Shown here piece by piece: positions 49,661 through 64,000 of a stretch of 64,000 nt of DNA. The stretch is from NCBI RefSeq assembly GCF_027744825.2, contig NC_071336.1, forward strand, positions 19,402,501 through 19,466,500, given 5' to 3'. A program made the translations under genes and the position numbers. Below the pieces are notes generated by a model. That model made no database searches. It saw only the letters and a program-made list of their open reading frames with translations, and was not told the DNA's origin. The first letter of the stretch is position 1. Each line of letters begins with the position of its first letter. The stretch is from Synchiropus splendidus. Taxonomy: Eukaryota; Chordata; Actinopteri; Syngnathiformes; Callionymidae.

Positions 49661-50440
49661 AGAAGGGGTCAGGAACCTATGGTTCACAAGCCAGATGTGG
49701 CTCTGTTTGGCTGCTGCAAAATAACGCAAGCAAACTTCAAGAACAAGCTCAGTTACGGTGACTTCCCATGATGCGCTGCAGCCTAGTCAGCCAATCACAG
49801 TATTAATCACTATATTATTGAATTTTGCTGGGAAACAAGCTTCATGCCGCTAAGACTGAGCCATGTCACATCAAACCAGTTAAATCTCTTTTTTTTATTG
49901 TCATTAAAGCGCTGTTTTCATCCACGTGTTCCAAGTTCTTGTTCTTCCCACTTCTCTTCTGTTCCTGGCGCATGTTGTCGCGATTGCGCACCCGACAGCA
50001 AAGCATCATGGAAACTGTTCAGGTCACAGAGTTCTTTTGTAGTGAGTAATGGGACCAATGCTGCTCTGCATGATGCAATGCCATTGATAATAGGTTGGAT
50101 GGTATGGTTGGATATGCTGTACCATACTTGCGGAAGTCGCACACAGCTTGTGGTCCTTACTTCTCACATCCAGTCTGTACCTCTAGATAGCAGTGGACAC
50201 CAAATGGTGCGATAGACCTGGCTCATGGGGAGTGGGTTGAACTGTGGTAGAACAATGGTCCACTAACACGAACGTTATAACGTTGCTATAAAATTAAATA
50301 CCATTAAAATATCACTTCATAGTCTTATTATAGTCTGAATTTCTTGGTCTTCAATTCTCATTTAGTTGTATCCAGTATTAAAAAATACATATTACAAAAG
50401 GCTCATATTTTTTTTATTTTTTGGCTCTCTCAAAAAGGAC
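49661..50440 (+). mobile_element. hAT-like non-autonomous element, ends only
   Basis: The left end 'AGGGGTCAGGAACCTATGG' with 'AGCCAGATGTGGCTCTG' is the familiar start of fish hAT-type elements (CAGGGGTC...AACC...GGCTC...GTGGCTCT). About 750 bp further on, the antisense counterpart 'GAGAGAGCC...GAGCC' appears around 50400-50440. Both ends are diverged and the right limit is approximate. No transposase frame is recognisable inside. Confidence 0.45.
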
Positions 50441-52182
50441 ATTTCTGAGCATATTTACATTTGATTATCAGGAAATGTACCTCATGGGACAGATAATGAC
50501 ATTCTGGAGATCTGGGGCGCCATCTAGACTTTGGAAGGTTTCAGAGGAATTAAGATTTGCTGGTTTGTCACCGCTGGAATTCAGTCAAATACCTTGGCTT
50601 CAAAAACACAGCAAACAGTCAGATATGAAACATATCAACTTCCACGTGACTGTGGCAACAAAATGTCTTGAACTTTGTTTTCGGGTTGCTCGATGCTATT
50701 TCGGTAGCCAACTCTGGGCGTTCTCTTTCACCCCAGCTGGCTTGCTTTTTGAATTTCATTGCATGATGTGCCTTCATAAGGCCATGCGAAACTAACCCCA
50801 GTGCCAGAATACATGGTCACTGCACTTTTCTCGTAGACTAGTTCTATTTCAGTGTTGTCATACCACACACAACAAGGTTAAAGGTGCTTTATCTGTGTTG
50901 TTTATATGGCACTCTGGTTTCCTCCAACAGTCTTATACATAAAGTTAATGGCAGAAATTAATAGGAAAGTTCACACATGTAACTGAGAGAGAAAGGGAGA
51001 ATAATATTTTTGACAGAGTAGTAAATTAATTCAAACAATAATGTCCTTTACTTTGCTTCTCCTAAATGTAGTCCAGTGGACCCACGACCTCCCGTGTCAT
51101 TGTTTTTGCTACTAATGTCGTGGTATATTAGTCTGTGTACAGAAGATTTGCTTTGGAACAGAAAGTCACAACAGTGCAGAGAGAAGCACGACCAAGTGCC
51201 GAGATCACGCAGCTCAAACTTGTAAACGATTATGGCTGCAGCGGCAATGATGACCTACATTGGCGCGTAATCGCTGGTGGAGTCGTTACTGCCGCTGTTG
51301 TGATCACTAAATATGATCTATTAAATATGATCGTCAGCCACTGTCACAATATCATCATAATCAGAGCTGACGTTAACGGTGATTCATGGGCCACATTAAC
51401 TTCGGCGACGCTGTGAACTGAACTGAGTTTCCATTTGCTCGACTTTGGGAAAACAACTTCGCTCCAGATGCAAATCTACTCAGCTGTGGAAAGAGAAAAA
51501 ACCAAGAGCATCCAGAGAGTCCCAGGCGGGAATTGTGTTGTAGGAGTGCAAAATGTAATTTACAGCGGTGACACACCACTGCAACCTGACGGAGCTCTGC
51601 TCATGACACACCATCGATCTGGGGGATATGTTTGGAATAACTGATTCGCAAACTGGGTCCTGACATGTCTAGTTTGCCTCAAATAAATGGGCACACTTAG
51701 CCTCAATGCAGCCTTGACTTCCCATCTAACTATCATGACTCTTAACTCCAGAGTCAACTTTCATATTTGACCGACACAATGAGCCCAGTTTCAGATCCAG
51801 ACTGTACAAGTCACCAGCGTGTTCAGATGTGACACTTCTGCAACAGAGTAGGGTACTCTCGGCTGTACTAAACCTGTGAGGATGAATTCTACAGACAAAG
51901 AAGGAGAGATTGTTTGTTAAAGCGCTGCCATATTTTCCAGTTCTCGTCTGACCCTCGGCGCTCTGCTCCCCCATTAGCTTAATTAGACACAGCCACACAC
52001 ACATTAGCTGGTTCCCTTCTTTCTTCGTGCACTGAATAGCTGGCTAAAGTTCAGGCCTGGAAAAAAAAAAAAAAAACAGCTTTGCAAAGCCAACAAACAG
52101 CTTTGAGTGAGGCGAACCTCTATAAGCAGCCGATGAAATCAGAACGTAAACATGTCACATGTGTTAGTTTGTATGGAGAGGA
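50441..52182. other. No recognised gene
   Basis: 1.7 kb between the hAT-like element and the candidate first exon. The stretch at about 51190-51420 is of high complexity and holds homeodomain- and CRE-like words ('GTAATCGCTGG', 'GCTGACGTTAACGG'); it may be conserved non-coding DNA. Nothing else was seen. Confidence 0.5.
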
Positions 52183-52188
52183 ACTCAC

Positions 52189-52310
52189 CGACTGGAAACA
52201 CTGGACGCGGTGACACCGGCAGCACACAGTCCAAGAACTTTTTGCTCTGCTCCGGCTGATTTGATCACTTTCCTCAGCTCCCCTCCCTCTCTCTCTCCCT
52301 CTTTCTTACT
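52189..52310 (-). other. Candidate 5' untranslated first exon of KIAA1217
   Basis: On the minus strand this stretch runs from a purine-rich start through 'GTGTCACCGCGTCCAGTG' to 'TTTCCAGTCG|GTGAGTTC', a near-consensus donor at 52189. No ATG lies in frame with the KIAA1217 start. Splicing it to the acceptor-like site at 34200 would place the start codon four bases after the junction. The upstream limit is not visible; about 52305-52310 is inferred from a TATA-like 'GCATAAAC'. The link to KIAA1217 is inferred from strand, position and the need for an upstream exon. Confidence 0.42.
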
Positions 52311-52425
52311 TTGCCACTTCCTGGGCTGCTGTTTATGCTCCAATCAAGTTGTCCAAGATTCTGCCGCTGCCCCCCTCCTCGCTCCCCCTGCCCAGCTATT
52401 ATTTGGAAAAGGCTCGTCACGTGTG
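52311..52425 (-). promoter_or_regulatory. Candidate distal promoter with CCAAT box and E-box
   Basis: Just upstream of the candidate first exon lie a TATA-like 'GTTTATGC' (52331-52338, antisense 'GCATAAAC'), a CCAATCA box (52340-52346), an ETS-like 'CACTTCCTG' (52315-52323) and a palindromic CACGTG E-box (52418-52423), within sequence more GC-rich than its surroundings. The order and spacing fit a minus-strand promoter. Motif matches of this length occur by chance, so transcript-start data are needed. Confidence 0.38.
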
Positions 52426-55400
52426 GACGTTCTGCGTGTGTTCCCTCCTGACGGAGGTTTGTCAACCTCCCGCTACTAACCAAAGTCTGGCTCTTCTCAA
52501 TTGAGGAGAGGACTGACAAAGAGCCGGAGCTGGAGGGAGGATGGGTAGAGGGCTTGGTTGGCTGAGGGAAAACACATGCTTCCTGCTTGAACGTCTGAGA
52601 CATATACAGGTTTTAAAGAAGGGCAGATGACTGGAGTCAGGGAGGGGAGGGGGCATCTGAAACTTTCTCTGCAAATCCAAGAGCTTGTTGATACAAACCG
52701 CAATGAGACACAGCCCCTCCTGGGCCACAAGAAGCTGCCTCCAAAACAAGGCTCCTTTGCTAACGTCTGCCAAGACTTTTTACCGTCACACCACAAACGC
52801 CAACCTCTAATTCACTTTTTCTGCACACGACTGAGCCCGCTCTTTCTGGGGATTTTAAGATAGAGGTGTAAAGGGGGGGGTGAGGCACAGAGAGGTGAAA
52901 GGTGATGTGTGGGAGGCGGCAGGTTGACAGCAGCACACTGAGCTTTTGTTGGCGCTTATAGCGGTTTTCATCGAGGCTTGACGGTGGCACCTTGTCAGTG
53001 GCGGCAGACCTGAGGCCGCTTACATCTGGTAATGCTTGACATCTTTCCACACAAAACTCAATTATATGCAATGGAATTAGGCGAAAGAGGGTAAATCGTA
53101 CGCCATATTAGCATGGGAAGGAAAGACCTTCAGACAAGGCGAGGAGAGAAGCTCTTCTAGTCCAGGGGCATGTGACCTGGCCGTACATGTATTCAAAGAA
53201 GCAGAATGGATTTTGGAGTTTGGGTTTCTGCAGTGTGGGGGTGCATCCAGACATCTGGCTCATATGTGGCTCACCATGGAGATTAGATCCCAGTGAGGTA
53301 AGAGCAGAGAGGGCATGTACCCCTCGTCTGCTCCAAAGGCACCTGTGTCACTTGACGAAAGTGGGATGTCACCACTGCGTTTGCTGCATGGCACCATGTC
53401 TCACCAGACGCACATTAAAGCATAGAATCTCTGCAGTAGTTCAATGGGGAGTTCAAGGGAATACCAAAGCAGGCAAGGGAGACCGTCTTTTACCTGGTGG
53501 ATGTGCTGGAAACTGAGAGGCTTCTGAGTGAAATGCCATTCAAAATCTACACGTAGCACTTTATTTTCAAAAAACTGACTGGATCCACTGCTTTCATCTG
53601 CTGAATTTCTGGCCAAGTGAACTGTGCTACTCGAGACAGATGCGTGTCAAAAATAGAAGCCAGATATTTCAGTTGAACAGCAACACCACGCCACATCTGG
53701 CACGCTTCAGAGACAACACGTTACCTGGTGGAAATACTATCATTAACTAGAAGTGGACTCAGCACTTTCTGTGGTAACAGTGGGTTGAGGCAGTGCCTTT
53801 GACTCCTTGAGTATCTGCAATGCATTGTGTTTTTGAACAATCATGTCAGTAGAAATCTCCTCTCCCTGTAGCAAATTGTATCCGAAGTGACCTCCTGTGT
53901 GACGGACGCAAGACAGGGAGAAGCACGCTTGTTGTTGTGTAATGCACAAAGGGTTGTGTAACACACAAGGGTACACTTAGTAGAGAGGAGGGATTAATAA
54001 GAGTACGACAGAGTAGCAAAACTTCCTGGTCATGCTTTCACCCCGTCAGTGCTGCACTACACATTCATAGTGTCTTCACATAATTTCTAAAACCTATTTC
54101 TGAGTTCAGATCAACCTGTGATGTACGCAAATATGGGAATAATCTCGGACAATAACATGATAAATAATATGCAATAAACTCATATGCATTGGTTATTATT
54201 AGGTAAATATGTATCATTTCATGCTGCAGCTGATTCATATAGTTTGCTGTTTCTATGAAAAGCAGCAGAAAAGCTGGAGTGGCAGGCAGGACTCGAGTGC
54301 GACATGCCTGGACTACAGATATGGGCTTGAGAGGAAATGCAGTGGCGACATGTTTTCCAGTTCAAACGTAAACAGAAGCACTTTGAATAATATCAGTCGG
54401 TTAAATCCCTCCAATGCTGATAAAAGAGAGTCGAAACATATGCAGAGCACAGACAAAATAAATCAAAACATTTGGGATTGACGAGCTCGCGAGTGGTGGA
54501 GGATTACACCTGAAGCATTTTAGATTTGTGCCAGTCTGCTATTGAGAAGCTGATCCTGCCGCAGTGCATTGAATCAGCCACCTGGGTGATTCGGAAGGCA
54601 ACTGTATTCACAGCTTTTTTTTTTTTTTTACAATATCACACAAAATTTAAGGGAAAAAATGAATAAAAATAACTCCTCCACATGCCCCAGCAGAAGATGC
54701 TTTAAGATCCAAAAGGCAAGTTGTCATGAAAAGAGCAGACTTGTGGAGGTTTTACGGAGAGATTTCTGTGCACATGACTCATGGAATACAAAAGAGGGAT
54801 TTGTCAAAGCTCTAAAATGACGGTTTGTCATTGACCCCTGCTGTTTGATCCAGCCACTAACAAATCCATGACTCGTGCAAAACAAAATAAGAGTCAAGCA
54901 TTTTACTGACAAACCAGTTCATGGTACCTTTTGGTTACAGTTAGGCAGCCAAGATATAGAAGTTATTTAATATTATTTTCTCCGCAGCAACATGGATTTG
55001 GAAGCCAAGGCCAGGTGGATTTTTGGTTTGGCAGCTTCAAAGCAGCAGAAGCTGCAGATCGTCACGAGGGAAATTGTTTGAGAAAGTGGCAGCAGGGTTG
55101 TGGATCTGATACTCGAAGTTCAAGACCATGGCTTTCAGTGAGGAAACGGTACATAGCCCATGAGAAATGAGATCCTTCCTCATGTGACCTAAGGTTCGCC
55201 CAGATATATTGGTATTGACTATAATAAGAATGACATGTTAACATGGACAGCATTGTTTAATCGGTGAAGTCCACAGCTGGTTTCTTGTTGTCCATGTTAA
55301 CGTTCATGGTTTTGAAGGGCATCCTTTTCGAAAAACTGATCAGAACATAGCAAGTCCTGGCAGGCTCCCCTTAAATACCACCATGCTCCCGTCTGTGGAA

Positions 55401-58156
55401 TAAATAAATAAGCTGCTTTTTACACATATTTAGCTTGAAATCCAAAATCCCTGGTGAGCTACTGCTCTCTATTTTAAGCCGGTTTCATAATGTTTCACAG
55501 GGATGTTGGCAAGTTTAGCTGATGGCAACAATTGCGTCAACAAACCGAAGAGATGTTGAAGTCCATGCACAAACAAAACATCAAGTAATAACAGAGATAA
55601 GACGAAGGCGGTCAACTTCTCGCTTCACGCCGTTGTGCATTTGTGAGAGGAGCAGCTTCAACAGCCATTGATTGAATTCATTACAACAGGCTGGTCTGTA
55701 ATGAGAATGTGAATTGAGAGGTGTGAGATCACAGCCGGGTCAGATAAGCAAATGTGGCACTATGAGGTCAGTTTGATGGGACTGTGTCCGACCACACAAG
55801 GGAGGCAGAGAAACAGTGTGAGAAGCAGCTCAGCACAGAGGGTCAGAGGGCTACGTGACTGCTTGTGCCTGTCTGTCGCACAGTTGGTCACTTTGTGGGT
55901 GCACGTGCATGAACTCAAGCAGTGGCCACCGTGAAGAGGAGCTCTGACACATGAAGTTGAACAACCAATGACAAGTTTGTTTATACGAGTGGGAGGGACA
56001 GCAGGGAGAACGGGGAGAACAAAGGGAGGAAAAACGGTCCAACTCTCAATTAGAACTTACCTCATTTGTACTTGTATCTTGCAGCAGTATTTGAGCTTCT
56101 GAACTTTTTGAAATTTATGCCCATTACTGAGTTAAGTTTTGGAAAGCCCCTGACAGCAAGAAGACGATGGCACATCTGTTACCAAGACAGTGAAACCACA
56201 AGAGAGTTTTCAGCAATAAAATCTTTATTCAATTTAAATTAATGGAATTTCCTTGTGGACTATTAATAGTTATCAGCAGCACATCAATGCTACGGTGGCA
56301 GAAGCTTAAAAAAAACAACTTTTAAAGACCAATTTATGAATCAGAGCTGTGGTCGCAACCACCCTAGAGCTTGTGATCAGTTTGATTGAAAAAAATATAA
56401 CAGACACCAACTATTCACAGTCAGAATGCCCATGAAATAGATTTGTCACCAGGGGAAAAAGGAAGAAATTAAATAAATAAAAAATCTCTGCACAAAGCAA
56501 AATGTTAAACTGTCTTGTCAAAGATTGATCTACACAAGAGTATTCATACATCGACAGTTCACACACAGTCACTGATCCAAAAATATGGAAAGTGGGAATA
56601 AGGTGCAGGCCTCATAAGAACTCTTGTTCGCTGTTCTCCTTTTCAATCTCTATATCTTGTAATAAGAAATACTGACATCATAATAAATTAATAACTTAAT
56701 ATAATAGTCATGAAACACTCATGATATGCCAAGTAATGTTTGAAATGTCTGCGATTTATCTGTAACGTATCAAAGACTTGAAATAAACATTCACTCATTC
56801 AGAAACTCGAAATGAATCCAGCCTTTCTGGATTTTGAATATATCTTCAGGTAAAAAGTTGGAAGCTAAAATCATTAGTGGAAAACATGACTTTAGATAGC
56901 ACCACTATTCAATTGTGTTGTGATGCATTTCTTTTTCTTTTTTTTTTGACCAACATCTGACCCATAAATCCCTTGTTGCATTTGTGACCATCCTTCCACT
57001 GACTGCAGTGGTTGGCCTGTATTCAAAATAACTCCAACAGTTAAGGACAGATTTGGGTGAAATTTTCAGGAAATATGTCTCTAGTGTTAATATACATTTC
57101 TTGTACTTCCAACAGAAGCCAGATGCATTATATAAAAACATATGTTTAGCTAAGCACCTTATTTTGACTGCCACAAAATAAGGAGTTTTTCCGAGAATAG
57201 TACATACAGAACAGAAATCTTTTTTTTTTGTTTGTGAATGCAATAATCATCTTATTGTCTGAGGGTTGCATCTTATACGCTGTCTTCCTTGTTTCTGCAG
57301 TATGAATACGAAGCAGGCAAAAATATAAGTCATGTCACATTTGATAAAGGAAAACTCTTCCCCAATGAATTATTGACAAACTAAACATTAAGCCGCCATG
57401 TTGTGAACAGCAGGTTTTAACTTTACCCTGACATGAGAACCCAAGTCCATCTGCCTGGCATTTTCACAAAACGGTGTGGTATGATATGTATGTGACAAGA
57501 AAAATATTTGGTTTTAGTTACATCTAGTTATAGGAGCCAGAAAAGAGAAGAGAGGGTGGAAAGGTAGCCAGTCAAGGGGTCAGATTTGAGCAGCTTGTCT
57601 GCTTTCTTCAGCTGAAGCGATGAACAACAAGAGCAACACAGTTGTGGCCGTGAAATCTGTCGTCTGACCTCAACATGTGCAGCTCTCCAAGAGCTGACAG
57701 GGGGCCTAATGGTTTAATAGAGAGCTGACTGTGACCACTGTCCTCAAGCAAGGAGGCCGGGCAGAAGAGAGATGTCTCTGGAGGGTTTAAAGTTGATTGA
57801 TGGACAGAAAGTGAGACTTGGAGCTGACTGGAGACAACTGGAATACAAACCAGTTGAAGTAATAAGGGTCATGCTCCTGGTACAAAAGCAGTGTGGGGTC
57901 AGTGTGTTCAGGCGGACATCCTAAAAAGTACTGACGGTCTCATTCCACTTTCTACAGGGAAGTACTCATTCATTTAATTATCAGTGTCAGATGTTGCATT
58001 AGGCCAGAAGGTGTGAGAGACCAACCACTCACTCAAATCACACACAGGGGGGCGCACAAAACATGAAAAAGGTTTCTACAGGCTGAAGTACTGATGTACG
58101 TAAAGAGAGCACAAAATTCATCCTGGAAATGTACGTGTATTAGCCATCTGTTTCAT
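52426..58156. other. Intergenic region without recognised genes, part 2
   Basis: 5.7 kb upstream of the candidate promoter. Open frames are short and without recognisable domains. A possible conserved segment lies at about 55610-55745 ('CCATTGATTGAATTCATTAC' and neighbouring TAATGAG). No transposon family was identified. Confidence 0.5.
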
Positions 58157-58157
58157 C

Positions 58158-58217
58158 AAAATAAAATAAAATAAAATAAAATAAAATAAAATAAAATAAA
58201 ATAAAATAAAATAAAAT
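58158..58217 (+). repeat. (ATAAA)n pentanucleotide array
   Basis: Twelve perfect copies of a five-base AAATA-type unit, 60 bp. Perfect repetition implies recent expansion and probable length polymorphism. Confidence 0.97.
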
Positions 58218-59432
58218 GGAGATGATGGAGATGAAGTCACACAGTGGGAGTCTTCAGTTCTTCAGATTATTGAGTCGGAAGTAGTCATGTGATCGGAAAG
58301 CCACGGAGGGAAATGGCTTCCACAAACCATAACTTATCCTTCCAGCTCCTCTCTTTGTCTGCGTATTTCTTTCATGTATATGCAACACATGGAATGTCTT
58401 TTGAATATGATGCAGGAAAAATACATTTCCCTCAAGGTTAAGTGTATCTTCGCTGAAACAATACAGTATTTATAATAAGCATTGTCCAATTTACAGGACA
58501 TAAATGATGAGACCAAACTAAAAAACTTCTCCTGCAAATGAATGTTACTTTCATGTTACACATCCATGATACCATTGTTATTGTGTTTCTTCCTCTCCAC
58601 CATAAGCTCCCTATCATCATCCACTTAAAAATACATGTTAATTGGATATATCTAAATCCCAGTGACCGCTCCAATTGAAGCCCATAATGCTCTCCCACCC
58701 AGTCTGGGCGGCTCAGTGTGACACCCAGCTGAAATACAGCGCCGGTCTCGTGATAGCTTTCCCTGCCTGCTCGAAAATCCTGCATGTCTTTGCAATTACT
58801 TCATCACCCAGCTCAGCCGCATTACTTTTCTTGGCAAAAAAAAAAAAAAATCCCCAGATTTAAAAGTAGGTGGGGGAGAAGCACATTATGTCCCGGGCTT
58901 CCATGTTCCCATGTATTTAACAGCACGAGGGTAGCTGTCAAACTGGAGCTGGTCTGTCACAGAAAAGAAACTCTGCAGAAAAGTTTTGAGTGAGAAGTCA
59001 AACAAGTTGTGCTGCAGATGAATAAACATCAAACTGCAGCAGCACTGGAACATGCCATGTGGGGATATTGAATCAAGTTCAACCTGAAATCCTATTAGCT
59101 GTACAGCTGGGGGCGCTACACGGCAGGCACTATTGAACTCTGAGGTGGAGGCGAGGAAACTCATTCCACTGTGATGGATGTGCAGAAGCCAGGAGAAGTG
59201 CTATTGCAGCATGTGTCGAAATGTGAGCCATTTGAAGTTGCAAGACGAGAAACTACATGAAATTTGGATTGAACTACGTACAATGCACAAGTGTTGAGTC
59301 AAATTAAAGATCAAAGGAAAAGAATTATCATTTCAGTGATTAATATTTCCATTACTTCGGTTGCAGTAAGTGGTTTTGACTGCTGTTAATCAGCTGACAT
59401 AATAATAATTATAATAATTATTATTATTATAA
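58218..59432. other. No recognised gene
   Basis: 1.2 kb. The stretch at about 58635-58815 has high complexity with homeodomain-like words ('GTTAATTGGAT', 'GCAATTACTTCATCAC') and may be conserved non-coding DNA. Otherwise nothing is seen. Confidence 0.5.
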
Positions 59433-59492
59433 TTCCTAAATATATTATTATTGTTATTTTATTATTATTATTATATTATTATTATTATTATT

Positions 59493-59559
<67 letters not shown>

Positions 59560-59569
59560 TATTTAGGAA
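59433..59569. repeat. AT-rich near-perfect palindrome built on ATT/AAT repeats
   Basis: TTCCTAAATAT at 59433-59443 is the exact reverse complement of ATATTTAGGAA at 59559-59569. Between them an ATT-rich left half turns at about 59495 into a pure AAT right half, so almost the whole 137 bp can fold back on itself. The (AAT)n part is a microsatellite that has probably expanded. Confidence 0.9.
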
Positions 59570-60959
59570 CATTTTCATGAAGAGTGCCCATTTTTCTGGC
59601 TTGAACATATGCTCCAGAATGTCCCTACACCTGCCTGGCTTCCACTGTTGCAGTGCATTATGGAGTTATGGAGTATGACAGGAGCCCAAAAAAGGGCTTT
59701 TTGTTTTAATGAAAAATGCATTAATGTCACTTTAGAAGTAGCTCAAAGCTAACGCTGCATGGGCCTTATTGATTTTAGTAGAAAATACTTTGTACTACTA
59801 ACATACTTCTGCAACTGAAAAAGATGCCTCGACTTCATTTGAGCAGACACAATGTGAGATTCATGCAAGGTGACAATTGTTTCACCTCAGAGGCACTCAT
59901 ATCGTCAATATAGTTATGATCTGTATCTGTATAGTTACGAAGTGTTTTAGGCACCACTGTCTGATCAAAATCATTATGTACTTTAAAGATTAGCCTCCGT
60001 GCTGAACACAGGTGAGTAAAGGAAATTTCAGATCCAGAGTTCATTGTTATAAATAAAAATAAAATTACAATTACGATAAAATATTTGTCAGAAATAAATA
60101 ATAAATGTATATACTTTGTATATATGTGCTGCTCATTTTACATAAAACAAATCACAGGAAATTAGACACACACTGTGGCTGTAAACTGAATTAGAGAGTG
60201 GTATATTTATTGTCTCCTCTGCTACAGCCTGGTTATTACTCTCCGTGTCTCCGAGTCTTCTCCTTCTCACGGGACCGAGGTGGGAGGGCAAGTAAAAAGC
60301 AGCCCAGTACATCAGTGAGATTTAATGCTGCTTCATCCCACATGGGCCTCCTGTCTCATGATGTGCATCATCAATTATCTTTACAAGCCATCACCCTGGC
60401 ACAAACACGACAAGTAATGTGCGGCTCCGAATGGACCCATAAAGCCAGAAATTTAGGAACCATATTTTCCTCGAGTCACCGTGAATCACTTCACGAGAGA
60501 AAACATAAAGAAATGCCCCGCAGAACACGGTTTGGCTATGATTTGTTTAGAGAAAGGTAGAGGGGAGAAAGACGCTGCTGTCATAGAAAAGTTCTGACAT
60601 ATTGAACTTTATTTAAAATCTCTGTGAACATTAGAGCTCAGTGTTTGGCCAGATTCATTAAAAACAATGACTTTTCTAGCATATTATATTTCTATTTCCA
60701 AAGTGATAAAGCATTTTTTTTTAAAAAGTGCCTTCAAGGGGTCAGGCTAGAGACTAGGCTGCATTGAAGGACTCCTCATGAATAGAAAACAACGTGTCAA
60801 ACACAAGACAATTCCATATTTCTACAGGTGCCGACCCTGTTTTGCTGGCTGCGCTAAACATGCTACATTATTTTTTTTCCTTCGTCATGGTCCCCGAAAG
60901 TTGTTAAAGTGACCCCCAGTCTCAGTAATTGGGGGGCCCAGGGACCACTTTGGAAGCCA
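59570..60959. other. No recognised gene
   Basis: 1.4 kb. A complex stretch at about 60310-60510 holds homeodomain-like and CArG-like words ('CATCAATTATC', 'CCATATTTTCC') and may be regulatory. No coding exon is supported. Confidence 0.5.
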
Positions 60960-61125
60960 CTAGGAATGGGCGATATGGACCAAAAAAGTTATCACGATAA
61001 ATGTTGTAACTTCAGCAATGACAATAATTATCACGATAAATACATTTTCATTCTATTCCATGTGTTGGACACACTGCAGTGTATCTTCAAACTGTTTTAT
61101 GATGAAATTTGTTAGTGGAGTTTGT
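60960..61125 (+). mobile_element. hAT-type end with 'GGGCGATATGG' head
   Basis: 'AGGAATGGGCGATATGGACC' followed by '...TTATCACGATAAATG...' and a second 'TTATCACGATAAATAC' is the well-known head of a teleost hAT-type element (TAGGGCTGGGCGATATGG...TATCACGATA). The body may run on to about 61600, with 'CTTTAGCCTGGAAACATTTG', but the far end was not identified. Confidence 0.55.
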
Positions 61126-63855
<2,730 letters not shown>

Positions 63856-64000
63856 AAAGCAGAAGCGTGTAACACAACAGTAATTCAGTGATGCTGTCAA
63901 GAGACTTGGAGTTGAACGTTCAAACATCCGTCGAAAGACAGGCATGAGTCAATAAACGCCAACACTTGCACAAACAAGATGAACTATGCTGATGTTGTAA

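Noticed and set aside
59451..59678. Poly-Asn open frame on the plus strand
   Set aside because: Product of the (AAT)n microsatellite.
59680..59710. 'AGCCC AAAAAA GGGCT TTTTG' hairpin followed by T's, like a bacterial terminator
   Set aside because: The window is a vertebrate nuclear genome; intrinsic terminators do not apply and the hairpin is short.
60198..60560. 120-codon plus-strand open frame
   Set aside because: No domain recognised; the stretch looks more like non-coding conserved DNA.

Overview
The window looks like nuclear DNA from a ray-finned fish, probably a percomorph teleost. It carries split genes with GT-AG introns, teleost-type non-LTR, hAT-like and MITE repeats, many microsatellites, and a coding sequence that matches a vertebrate-specific gene family. 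No prokaryotic, organellar or viral gene is visible.

One protein-coding gene is clearly supported. It is the 5' part of KIAA1217 (sickle tail, SKT), on the minus strand from about 34.2 kb down to the left edge. Thirteen coding exons splice in perfect phase into 833 codons: 34148-34196, 32034-32320, 15426-15621, 12652-12850, 11786-11879, 6459-7195, 5120-5224, 4718-4770, 3076-3209, 2823-2998, 1494-1615, 1270-1417 and 1-199. The last one runs off the window. The protein starts with a short acidic leader and the 'RRHTLGG' and 'HHASAIMGHQERLREQ' region. A proline/serine-rich segment follows, with the family signature 'ILERRDVKPDE' and an 'EGLYADPY' tyrosine motif. Next come the coiled-coil blocks ('MEQQIASLTGLVQ', 'LRLQLHQMRQLQLQNQE', 'VEAVKFLKEEPHKLDS'). 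Exons 53-290 nt long dominate, with one 737-nt exon. Introns range from 76 bp to 16.4 kb.

The region right of 34.2 kb, about 29.8 kb, shows no convincing coding exon. It most likely holds the upstream promoter, 5' untranslated exons and regulatory DNA of the gene. The best promoter/first-exon candidate lies at 52.19-52.43 kb on the minus strand: a strong donor, an inverted CCAAT box and an E-box. A second, CpG-rich candidate promoter lies inside intron 2 at 29.95-30.33 kb. It has a consensus RFX X-box and two strong minus-strand donors, so a shorter isoform is plausible.

Repeats include a LINE 3' fragment split by a 547-bp MITE with a 3-bp target duplication (17.2-18.1 kb), hAT- and Tigger-like ends (21.3-22.8 kb, 49.7-50.4 kb, 61 kb), an (AAATA) array (58.2 kb), a 137-bp AT palindrome (59.4-59.6 kb) and a 350-bp GATA/GACA (Bkm-type) array at 63.5-63.85 kb. 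No new system is claimed. The points most worth checking are the alternative promoters and first exons and the nested transposon.
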